From an uncultured Bacteroidales bacterium (lineage in GTDB: Bacteria; Bacteroidota; Bacteroidia; Bacteroidales; UBA932): a stretch of 9,402 bases of DNA. A model generated the notes under the pieces. The model made no database searches, was not told the origin of the DNA, and saw only the letters and a list, made by a program, of their open reading frames with translations. Of this stretch, positions 1 to 6,286 are shown in pieces (within the stretch, counting starts at the first letter, position 1; each line of letters begins with the position of its first letter). The translations under genes were made by a program, and so were the position numbers. Location of the stretch: NCBI GenBank assembly GCA_946408295.1, contig CAMJRT010000035.1, positions 1-9,402 of the forward strand. The letters run 5' to 3'.

Positions 1-377
1 TAGCCCGGCCCGATGCCGTGGATGGGGGAGATGATGCCCCCGAGTACGTGGTACAGTCCGTGGTAGCGTCCCGTCCCCTCGATGCTCATCACGTCGCGGA
101 TGCTTTCCACCACGCAAATCGTGGCGTCGTTGCGGGTGCGGTCCGTGCAGAAGGAACAGACTTCGTTGTCGGAAATCATATTGCAGTGGCTGCAATATTT
201 GATTTCCTTGCGCATCTTTTCGATGGAACCGGTAAAATGCGTGACATTTTCCTCCGGCTGGGCCAGCAGATAGAGGGCCAGCCGCAACGCACTGCGGGAC
301 CCTACCCCCGGCAGGGTGCCGATGGCTTCTACGGCCTGCATCAACAGTTTGGACGGATAAGTGGGCTGGTCGTTCAT
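1..377 (-). CDS. recR: Recombination mediator protein RecR, N-terminal 125 residues (3' end outside window)
   Basis: RecR works with RecO (and RecF) to load RecA onto SSB-coated single-stranded DNA during gap repair in the cytoplasm. Reading the minus strand from the ATG at 377-375 gives an open frame with no stop to the window edge; 125 of the roughly 200 residues usual for RecR are visible. In order: a helix-hairpin-helix with LPGVGSRSA (residues 22-30), a four-cysteine zinc finger (Cys62-X2-Cys65 and Cys74-X2-Cys77) followed by RTRNDATICVVE leading into the Toprim domain, then IRDVMSIEG and YHVLGGIISPIHGIGPG (109-125), all close to RecR consensus. The start is the first ATG giving the canonical N-terminus (YPSKLL about six residues in). 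The gene is divergent from corA and lies outside the plus-strand surface-protein operon. Identification is firm; truncation is only the window boundary. Confidence 0.97.
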   Translation of the reverse strand, partial: MNDQPTYPSKLLMQAVEAIGTLPGVGSRSALRLALYLLAQPEENVTHFTGSIEKMRKEIKYCSHCNMISDNEVCSFCTDRTRNDATICVVESIRDVMSIEGTGRYHGLYHVLGGIISPIHGIGPG

Positions 378-393
378 CTCTTTTTCTTTCAAC

Positions 394-427
394 TTTGCAA
401 ATATACGGATTATTTTTTATACCTTTG
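394..427 (+). promoter_or_regulatory. Candidate Bacteroides-type promoter for corA and possibly the operon
   Basis: TACCTTTG at 420-427 matches the Bacteroidetes -7 consensus TAnnTTTG. A TTTG at 394-397 could be the -33 element; the 22-bp spacer is slightly longer than usual. Transcription would start near 433-436, leaving a leader of about 35 nt before the corA ATG at 469. The -33 element adjoins the predicted recR -7 element on the other strand, so the two promoters would be back to back. A TATAAT string at 435-440 falls close to the predicted start site and is probably incidental. Confidence 0.5.
398..405 (-). promoter_or_regulatory. Candidate -7 element of the recR promoter
   Basis: On the minus strand positions 405-398 read TATATTTG, an exact match to the Bacteroidetes -7 consensus TAnnTTTG. 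It lies 20 bp upstream of the recR ATG, so any leader would be very short. No good TTTG-like -33 element is visible 19-21 bp further upstream on this strand, so this is a consensus match only. Confidence 0.4.
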
Positions 428-468
428 CAGGTTGTATAATCTGTAGAGGCAAGTATACTTAAACGGCT

Positions 469-1422
469 ATGATTGAGATTCTCTACAAAGTTGAAGGCCG
501 GATTGAGGCCATGCAGACGGTGGAAGCCCTCACCGGGCTGCGTCTTGCCGATGTGGTCTGGATTGATATGGTTTCTCCCGAAGGGGAGGAGAAAAGAGCC
601 GTCGAATCTTTCCTCGGCATTTCCCTGCAAACCCGTGCCCAAGCGGAGGAGATTGAGAGTTCTTCCCGTTATTCCGAGACGGAAACAGCCGTTTTTATCA
701 ACACCAACTTTATTTCTCCGGCCCCGGACGATTATACCCAGGAGGCGGTGTCCTTTATCGTTTCAGACGCCATCCTGACCACCCTTCGCGAAAATCCCCT
801 GCGCAGTTTCACGGTCTTGCAGCGCCGTATGCAGGCCTACCCCAGGAACTATCCCGACGGTTTCTCCGTTTTCGTGAGCATCCTCGAGCAACGTGTCGAT
901 TTGGATGCGGATATGATTGAGATTATGAGCCAGGAGATAGCCCAATATAATAAGAAGGTATCCCTCGGCGAAGATGTCAACGAGGAATTCCTGCTCGACA
1001 TCAACCAGTTGCAGGAAAATACGATGTTGGTGCGCGAAAATGTGGTGGATAAGCAGCGAATGGTGTCCAGTCTTTTGCGCAGCGACCTGTGTCCCAAATA
1101 TCTTACGGAAAAACTGGAAGTGTTGCTCAAGGATATCGCGTCCCTGATCAATCACACCAACTTTTCTTTCGAGCGTCTGGAATATCTGCAAAATACGGTC
1201 ATCGGTATCATCAACCTCGACCAGAACAAGATTATGAAAATCTTTACCCTGGTGTCCCTGCTGCTGATGCCCCCGACCCTCATCGCCAGCATCTTCGGAA
1301 TGAATGTGAATTTCGGGAATTACATCGCAGAATCGTCCTGGGCCTGGATTGTCATTCTCGGGATGATGGTCTTGAGTTTTGTGGTTGTGATTGTGGTCTT
1401 CAAAATCAGAAAAATACTATAA
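469..1422 (+). CDS. corA: CorA-family magnesium/divalent cation channel
   Basis: The 317-residue product has the normal CorA length and plan: a cytoplasmic alpha/beta domain (about 1-110, with WIDMVSPEGEE at 31-41 and EEIESSSRYSE at 60-70), a long helical stalk (about 140-255), then two C-terminal membrane helices (about 256-276 and 291-311). The selectivity signature Gly-Met-Asn is at 277-279, right after the first helix. The protein ends in the short basic tail KIRKIL, as in CorA pentamers. The usual MPEL-type loop after GMN is absent; the loop here is NVNFGNYIAESSW, with a single acidic residue (Glu287). Family membership is clear. Mg2+ is the likely substrate, but Co2+, Ni2+ or Zn2+ cannot be excluded from sequence. 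The gene is 12 bp upstream of a lipoprotein gene with which it may be co-transcribed. The ATG at 469 is chosen because it gives the family's normal N-terminus. Confidence 0.93.
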   Translation: MIEILYKVEGRIEAMQTVEALTGLRLADVVWIDMVSPEGEEKRAVESFLGISLQTRAQAEEIESSSRYSETETAVFINTNFISPAPDDYTQEAVSFIVSDAILTTLRENPLRSFTVLQRRMQAYPRNYPDGFSVFVSILEQRVDLDADMIEIMSQEIAQYNKKVSLGEDVNEEFLLDINQLQENTMLVRENVVDKQRMVSSLLRSDLCPKYLTEKLEVLLKDIASLINHTNFSFERLEYLQNTVIGIINLDQNKIMKIFTLVSLLLMPPTLIASIFGMNVNFGNYIAESSWAWIVILGMMVLSFVVVIVVFKIRKIL

Positions 1423-1434
1423 AACCTGTTTCGT

Positions 1435-2397
1435 ATGAAGAACTTCATTTCCCTCGTAATCTTTCTGGCGGCTTCAACGCTGATGATTACCTCGTGTTCC
1501 GGGCCGAAAGACCTCCGGCTCCTGTATTGGAACATTCAGAACGGAATGTGGGACGGGCAGCCTGACAACTACGACCGCTTTGTCGGTTTTGTCAAAAGCC
1601 AAAAGCCCGATATTTGCGTTTGGTGCGAGGCACAGACCATTTATATCAATGGCACCGACAAGCGATGTGACACGGCGGACCGCTATCTGGTGAAGAACTG
1701 GGATAAACTGGCCGCCCGTTACGGGCACAAATATATTTATCTGGCCGGTCACCGGGACAATTATCCTCAGGTGATTACCTCCCGTTTTTCCATTGAAAAC
1801 GTCGAGCGTATCCTGGGGGAAGAACCGGACAGCGTCATCGTGCACGGCGCCGGCTGGGTCCGTATCTCATTTGCAGGCAAAACGCTCAATGTCGTCAGCC
1901 TGCACACCTGGCCCCAGCGTTATGCGTACGGAGTGCCCAGGCATCAGCGCGATTCCAGCGCCGCCCTTAACGGGGGCGACTATTATCGCAGGATGGAAAT
2001 GGAATATGTCTGCAAGCACACCATCGGGACCGACCCGGACGCCGCAGACGGCTATTGGATGTTTATGGGGGATTTCAACTCCCGTTCCCGGCTGGACAAC
2101 GAGACCAACGCGTACGGCTATGCGGAAGATGACACCCGTTTCCTGACCCAGGATTATATTTTGCAGCACACGCCCTACATCGATGTCGTTCGGGAAAAAC
2201 ATCCCGGCGAAGCGCTGACCAGTACTTATGGTACGGCTCGCATCGATTATGTGTATTGTACGAAGCCGCTCTTCGACAAAGTTACGCGTGCCGATATCAT
2301 CAAGGATGAGTACACGACGCCCGTCAGGGACAGCCTCGTCAAAAATTTCTACCGTCCCTCCGATCACCTTCCCATTCTGGTGAACTTCCGGTTCTGA
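1435..2397 (+). CDS. Endonuclease/exonuclease/phosphatase-fold lipoprotein
   Basis: The 320-residue exported protein starts with a lipoprotein signal peptide (hydrophobic stretch 5-18, Cys21 in ITS-C), so the mature protein is predicted to be anchored by lipid. The rest is a complete endonuclease/exonuclease/phosphatase (DNase I-like) domain: LLYWNIQNG (29-37, metal-ligand Asn), Glu65 in WCEAQ (metal-binding Glu), SLHTWP with catalytic-type His157, GDFNSRS (212-218), ARIDYVY (268-274) and a terminal SDHLPI (309-314) with the catalytic Asp-His pair. All key positions are therefore present and the enzyme should be active as a Mg2+-dependent phosphodiester or phosphomonoester hydrolase. Substrate is unknown: extracellular nucleic acid, a phospholipid head group or a sugar phosphate are all possible for this superfamily. 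Only one acidic residue lies within seven positions of Cys21 (SGPKDLR), so a periplasmic location is as likely as the surface. It starts 12 bp after corA and ends 11 bp before the fimbrillin-like gene. Confidence 0.87.
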   Translation: MKNFISLVIFLAASTLMITSCSGPKDLRLLYWNIQNGMWDGQPDNYDRFVGFVKSQKPDICVWCEAQTIYINGTDKRCDTADRYLVKNWDKLAARYGHKYIYLAGHRDNYPQVITSRFSIENVERILGEEPDSVIVHGAGWVRISFAGKTLNVVSLHTWPQRYAYGVPRHQRDSSAALNGGDYYRRMEMEYVCKHTIGTDPDAADGYWMFMGDFNSRSRLDNETNAYGYAEDDTRFLTQDYILQHTPYIDVVREKHPGEALTSTYGTARIDYVYCTKPLFDKVTRADIIKDEYTTPVRDSLVKNFYRPSDHLPILVNFRF

Positions 2398-2408
2398 TTC
2401 TCTTTTCT

Positions 2409-4259
2409 ATGAAACTTCACAACCTAAACTTCTTATTGACTATTTTGACTTGCTTCCTGCTCCCGGCCTGTTCGGGAGAACGGGAAGAAATGGATGGAGC
2501 TGCTCCCTGCAACGCGGAGAAGAGCCCTTGTGAAGTGCATTTCTGGATGGATGACGAAAGTACCCGTACGGCAGTCGCTTCCGATTTGCAGTCTGTCGGC
2601 TGGGAAGACGGAGACCATCTCGCCCTCTGGGCTTTCAACGCGAATCATTCGCAAGCCCTTTCCGCCCAGGATTTCGTGGTGTACGGTCGTTCCGACGGGA
2701 GAGCCTTTTTCTCTTCTACGCTGAAAACCCCGATGGCGGAGGGGTCCTATATGTATTGGGCCGCTTCGCCCCTTCCCTCCCAAGTCCAGGGTGATTATGT
2801 CTATTTCTCCATTCCGAAAGAGCAAAACGGCAAAGGTGCGGGGGTTATGTTCTCCGATTGCGTCCAGGCCGGTCCGCTCAAACCCCGGGAAGAATATGCC
2901 CAGGCGGAGCCATTCGCCTTGCAGATGAGTCAGCAACTGCACCTCTTGCGTTTTTACTTGCAGGATGACAATCAGTTGCTTGGGGGAGAGAAAGTGGAAA
3001 AAATCGAGTTGGTGTTTCCCTCCGCGGTGACCGGTACCTTGCGTTCCTCTCTTCCCGTCGCTGCCGAACCGGGCGTTTATCCTTCTTCGGAGCAGACCCT
3101 GCAGGATGGCAGTACCCAGTTGAATCTGGTGCTCGACCAGAAACTCGCGGCTTCCGCCGGTACCGAGCGTCAGTATGCTTTCGCTACGATTTTCCCGCGT
3201 CAGTGGGGGCCGGACGATTCTTTCTCCGCCCGGCTCTACAGCCAGAGCAAACTGGCCATTGTGGACGATATCCCGCTGGGCGGAAGGAATATGCGGGCAG
3301 CGCACGCCACCTCCGTCAAACTGACGCCGAACCGCCTGCGCGAGTACCGCCGTATTTTCATCCATTTCCGCTCCAACCCCATCGGAGAGCCCGTCCAGTC
3401 CATTACGCTGACGGCTCCTTCCGGTTGCAAATGGGGTGACAATCTGGGCAATACCTATACGATTTCTCCGGGCAGCAGCATACTCCCCGGCGAGTCTTTC
3501 CTGATTGAATACGAGGATGCTTCCGCATTCCGCACGCTCAGTACCAAGAGCGTGACGGTGACCTTCGAATCCGAACACCTGACCTGTACCCAGACAGTCA
3601 AGATGGCCAATCTTTCCGGCGCCTCCAGCGCCACCATCAATCTGGACGTGGCCCCGCTGCTGCTGGAAGATTTCTCGACCGTGGGTGATTTCAGTTCCAA
3701 CGACGCTTTCGTCACTTCCAGCGTGGGAGCCAAGGATCCTGTGACCTTCCTCAATGGCTGGGCCGGCGCCCGTGTGGGCGGCAAAGCAGGCGTGGGCGTG
3801 CGCATCGCCTGTCGCCGGGAAGGCGGTCTGGGGATTCACAAGGAGTACGATGCCCGTATGGAATCCGCCCCGCTCTCCTGCAAGATCAAAAAGTCGGTCA
3901 AACTGCAACTGACCTTCGACTATGGCTCCGGCGGCAGTTATACGACCCTGCTTGGCAGTGCCCTCGGACAAACCGTCAATGTGGGATATATTACGACGAC
4001 ATCCAATTATCAGAGTAATTCGACGGCGGGAAGTTATCCGGAAAGCTGTAAGTTCCATATCAGTGCCTCTGATTGTGACGGTGAAGGCGGGTATGCGGCG
4101 ACCTCCAATTCCAAGACTTTTGTCTTCACGGCGCCCGTCACCAGCATCCTGCGTATCAGTTGGCGTACGGAAATCGATGAAAAGAGCGATTTTGGAAGTT
4201 CCAATACCGACTGGCTCTATCTGGACAATGTCAGTGTGGTGGTCAACAAAGAACAATAA
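2409..4259 (+). CDS. Fimbrillin-like surface lipoprotein with C-terminal jelly-roll-like region
   Basis: 616 residues. A type II signal peptide ends at Cys21 (LLPA-C), followed by an acid-rich stretch (SGEREEMDG) resembling Bacteroidetes lipoprotein export signals, so surface exposure is likely. Residues about 43-315 look like a fimbrillin (type V pilin-related) domain: the STRT motif at 51-54, VGWEDGDHLALW (63-74), SYMYWAASP (113-121) and the LHLLRFYL strand (177-184). A middle beta-rich region (about 316-412) is followed by about 418-612, which begins LLLEDFSTVGDF and ends WLYLDNVSVVV, a layout typical of jelly-roll, choice-of-anchor or carbohydrate-binding-like domains in this phylum. The protein is therefore more likely an adhesin, tip or ligand-binding lipoprotein than a structural pilin, which is usually shorter. 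There is no Shine-Dalgarno sequence before the ATG. It heads a run of lipoprotein genes. Fimbrillin assignment is by pattern only; the C-terminal fold is an inference. Confidence 0.7.
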   Translation: MKLHNLNFLLTILTCFLLPACSGEREEMDGAAPCNAEKSPCEVHFWMDDESTRTAVASDLQSVGWEDGDHLALWAFNANHSQALSAQDFVVYGRSDGRAFFSSTLKTPMAEGSYMYWAASPLPSQVQGDYVYFSIPKEQNGKGAGVMFSDCVQAGPLKPREEYAQAEPFALQMSQQLHLLRFYLQDDNQLLGGEKVEKIELVFPSAVTGTLRSSLPVAAEPGVYPSSEQTLQDGSTQLNLVLDQKLAASAGTERQYAFATIFPRQWGPDDSFSARLYSQSKLAIVDDIPLGGRNMRAAHATSVKLTPNRLREYRRIFIHFRSNPIGEPVQSITLTAPSGCKWGDNLGNTYTISPGSSILPGESFLIEYEDASAFRTLSTKSVTVTFESEHLTCTQTVKMANLSGASSATINLDVAPLLLEDFSTVGDFSSNDAFVTSSVGAKDPVTFLNGWAGARVGGKAGVGVRIACRREGGLGIHKEYDARMESAPLSCKIKKSVKLQLTFDYGSGGSYTTLLGSALGQTVNVGYITTTSNYQSNSTAGSYPESCKFHISASDCDGEGGYAATSNSKTFVFTAPVTSILRISWRTEIDEKSDFGSSNTDWLYLDNVSVVVNKEQ

Positions 4260-4265
4260 TTTTCA

Positions 4266-5018
4266 ATGACGATGAAAACCTTGAAAACGGTATACCGCAT
4301 CTTTTTGCTCCTGACGCTGGTCCTGGCCTGTTCCAAACAGGCTCCGGCGCCCGGCACAGGAAGCTTGCATCTGTCGCTTTCTTCCGTCGATTGGGTGGAT
4401 GAAACGGTCAAGGGGACGCTGGCGGACTATGGCGTCACGCCCCCGGCGGCGGCTGATTTCCTACTGACCATCAGGAATGCGGGCGGTCAGGTCTATTGGT
4501 CCGGCAAAGTGTCGGAGTGGACCGGGGAAATCGCCCTCGTCGAGGGACACTATACGGTTTCCGCCGTTTATGGCAATGAAGGAGAAGAGGGCTTTGAAAA
4601 ACCCTGGTTCAGCGCCTTGGAAGAAGTGGACATTGTGGCGGACCGGGCCCACGAAGTCGTACTCACCGCCCGATTGGCCAATACGATGGTCAAAGTGGCC
4701 CGCACGGAGATGTTCGACCATTATTTCCAAGATTGCAGCCTGACTTTCGTGACGGGGAACGGGACGACCATTCCCTATCCCGCCGATGAGACGCGTCCCG
4801 TCTTCATCGAGGCCTACCGCTTCGGCATCCGGGGCACGGTTACCGCCCGGGAAAGCGGCAAAGTGTACCCGATAGAGGCGGACTATAACGAGGGCATTGC
4901 GGGCGCGACCTGCTATACCCTGCAACTGGGGGCCGAAACGGTCGGCGGCGTGTCCATCAGCATTCTTTTCAATGACCAAGTAGATAAGATTTCTTTGGAG
5001 GAAGATATGTATGAATAA
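4266..5018 (+). CDS. DUF4493-type lipoprotein, single-domain
   Basis: 250 residues from the ATG at 4266; a second ATG at 4272 (MKTLKT) is equally plausible and would remove two residues. Lipoprotein signal with Cys22 (LVLA-C). The mature protein begins SKQAPAPGTGSLHLSLS, and GTGSL directly after the lipid anchor is the usual opening of DUF4493 proteins. Further DUF4493-like features are LVEGHYTVSAVYG (91-103), matching the 'aGdY.v.a' turn, and LANTMVKVARTEMFDHYFQDCSLTF (split across 137-161), matching the hallmark strand plus F..YF segment. It ends soon after this domain, so it is the shortest of the three related lipoproteins here. No catalytic motif is apparent; a structural or binding role at the cell surface is inferred. 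It starts 6 bp after the fimbrillin-like gene and overlaps the next gene by 8 bp. Confidence 0.72.
   Translation: MTMKTLKTVYRIFLLLTLVLACSKQAPAPGTGSLHLSLSSVDWVDETVKGTLADYGVTPPAAADFLLTIRNAGGQVYWSGKVSEWTGEIALVEGHYTVSAVYGNEGEEGFEKPWFSALEEVDIVADRAHEVVLTARLANTMVKVARTEMFDHYFQDCSLTFVTGNGTTIPYPADETRPVFIEAYRFGIRGTVTARESGKVYPIEADYNEGIAGATCYTLQLGAETVGGVSISILFNDQVDKISLEEDMYE
4997..5002 (+). promoter_or_regulatory. Shine-Dalgarno-like GGAGGA for the gene at 5011
   Basis: GGAGGA lies 8 nt before the ATG at 5011, inside the end of the preceding reading frame, where it encodes part of Leu-Glu-Glu. It supports the 5011 start, which overlaps the upstream stop as ATGAATAA. Genes earlier in the operon lack such a sequence. 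Confidence 0.5.
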
Positions 5019-6282
5019 TAAATGGATCATTTTCTTCGCGGCGGCGGCGTTGCTGCTGTCATCCTGTAACGAGAATATGGACGGACGGTACAGCCGTCAG
5101 GGCGGCCTTTTCCTGGGCGGCCTGGCACCGGAACTCAGCGAAGAACTCAACACCAAGGGTTCTCCAGCTCCGTCCGAGTATTATATTTCCGTGCTCAATG
5201 AAGACGGGGATGCCGTGGCCGATCTCCAAGGAACCTTGCTGGAAAATCTGTCGCTTTCCGCCCTCAAGGCGCAAGGAAAGGCGCTGAATCTGATGGCCGG
5301 CAATTATTCCGTAGTGGCCCGTACGGCCGAGTCGGTTCCGGTCGCCGGATTTGATTGTCCCGTCTATGCGGGTGAAGTTCCCGTGACCGTCGTAGCGGGG
5401 GAGACCGTTTCCCCCGGACAGATTACCTGCAAATTGGATCAGTGTAAAGTGACCATCGAATACGATGACCAACTGCTCGCGAGTATGACGGGTCCGGGCA
5501 ATGCCAAGGTCGAAGTGACGGCTGGCAGTCCGTTGGATTTCCCCATCGGTTATGTGAGCGGTTCGGCTGTTCCCGAGACGAGAGCCGGCTATTTTTCCCT
5601 GCCCTCCGAATCTTCTTCGATGATTGTGACCGTCACGGCCGCCATTGGTGGCAAGAGCCTCAAAATGTCCAAGGCTTTTTCCGGCATCAAAGCGGCCCAG
5701 TGGCGTCAGATTACTTTGATTCCGATGGTCAATCCCGAAGGAACGGCCACCTTTGATGTAAGAATTAACGGCTATGTGGATGACGGGGAGTTGCTTTCTT
5801 ATTCGGTCGCCCCGGCAGAAGAGGTCATCGGGACCGACCCGAAAGCGCCCGCAGGGGACGGCGGCATCACCCTCGACTTTGCCGAAGACTGCACGATGTT
5901 CAATGATTTGAGCAACATCGTCGTTCCCGACCCGGCCGTGAAGACAATGGATTTGCGCCTGGTGGCCCTCATTCCGAACGGCGTGAAAAAATTCACCGTG
6001 CATATCGAGACCGACAATCCGGCCTTCCAGAGCGCGTTGGCCGTGGCCGGCGGTGCGGATCTTGACCTGATCAATCCTTCCGCCGATGCGGGGGTCATTT
6101 TCGAAGTGGTGCCCTTCCCGCACGGGAGCGACCTGATCGATCAAACCCGGGTGGATTTTAATTTGAGCGCCGCCCAGGGCCCGATTTATGGCTTCGAAGG
6201 AAAACATTCCTTTTATATGAATGTGACGGACCGGAAAGGATGCAAGAAAACCATTGTCGTTACGATGGTGATTGGAGAGTAG
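5011..6282 (+). CDS. DUF4493-type lipoprotein with extra C-terminal beta domain
   Basis: 423 residues, lipoprotein signal with Cys19 (LLSS-C), mature start NENMDGRYSRQGG. Residues about 30-240 follow the DUF4493 plan: GGLFLGGLAPEL, the turn LMAGNYSVVART (94-105) and the CKLDQCKVTIEYDDQL strand (140-155). The second part, about 243-423, is a separate beta domain containing LVALIPNGVKKFTVHIETDN (318-337), DLINPSADAGVIFEV (352-366) and a terminal HSFYMNVTDRKGCKKTIVV (399-417). I recall this 'I..F.V.I.sdN..F ... DLINP ... F.V.VTD..G' pattern from C-terminal parts of Bacteroidales DUF4493 lipoproteins; its function is unknown. Start and stop overlap the upstream gene by 8 bp, with a GGAGGA 8 nt before the ATG, implying translational coupling. 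The next gene follows after 4 bp. Role is inferred to be surface binding or structural; no enzyme motif is seen. Confidence 0.7.
   Translation: MNNKWIIFFAAAALLLSSCNENMDGRYSRQGGLFLGGLAPELSEELNTKGSPAPSEYYISVLNEDGDAVADLQGTLLENLSLSALKAQGKALNLMAGNYSVVARTAESVPVAGFDCPVYAGEVPVTVVAGETVSPGQITCKLDQCKVTIEYDDQLLASMTGPGNAKVEVTAGSPLDFPIGYVSGSAVPETRAGYFSLPSESSSMIVTVTAAIGGKSLKMSKAFSGIKAAQWRQITLIPMVNPEGTATFDVRINGYVDDGELLSYSVAPAEEVIGTDPKAPAGDGGITLDFAEDCTMFNDLSNIVVPDPAVKTMDLRLVALIPNGVKKFTVHIETDNPAFQSALAVAGGADLDLINPSADAGVIFEVVPFPHGSDLIDQTRVDFNLSAAQGPIYGFEGKHSFYMNVTDRKGCKKTIVVTMVIGE
6274..6279 (+). promoter_or_regulatory. Shine-Dalgarno-like GGAGAG for the gene at 6287
   Basis: GGAGAG sits 7 nt before the ATG at 6287, overlapping the last Gly-Glu codons of the preceding gene. 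It favours the ATG at 6287 over an in-frame TTG at 6272, which would precede the signal peptide with five extra residues (MESRR) and lies before the upstream stop. Confidence 0.45.
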
Positions 6283-6286
6283 GCGT

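Noticed and set aside
435..440. TATAAT as a classical sigma-70 -10 box for corA
   Set aside because: The primary sigma factor of Bacteroidetes prefers TAnnTTTG, and a matching TACCTTTG lies 8 bp upstream of it; no TTGACA-like box is properly placed.
18..446. 142-codon plus-strand open frame at the left edge
   Set aside because: It lies opposite recR, whose zinc finger and Toprim motifs are unmistakable on the minus strand.
2433..4256. 607-codon open frame on the minus strand opposite the fimbrillin-like gene
   Set aside because: It is in exact codon register with the sense gene, has no signal peptide or recognisable domain, and is explained by the absence of TTA, CTA and TCA codons in the sense gene.
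6272..6286. TTG start that would extend the PCMD lipoprotein by five residues
   Set aside because: The ATG at 6287 gives a compact lipoprotein signal and has GGAGAG at the right distance.
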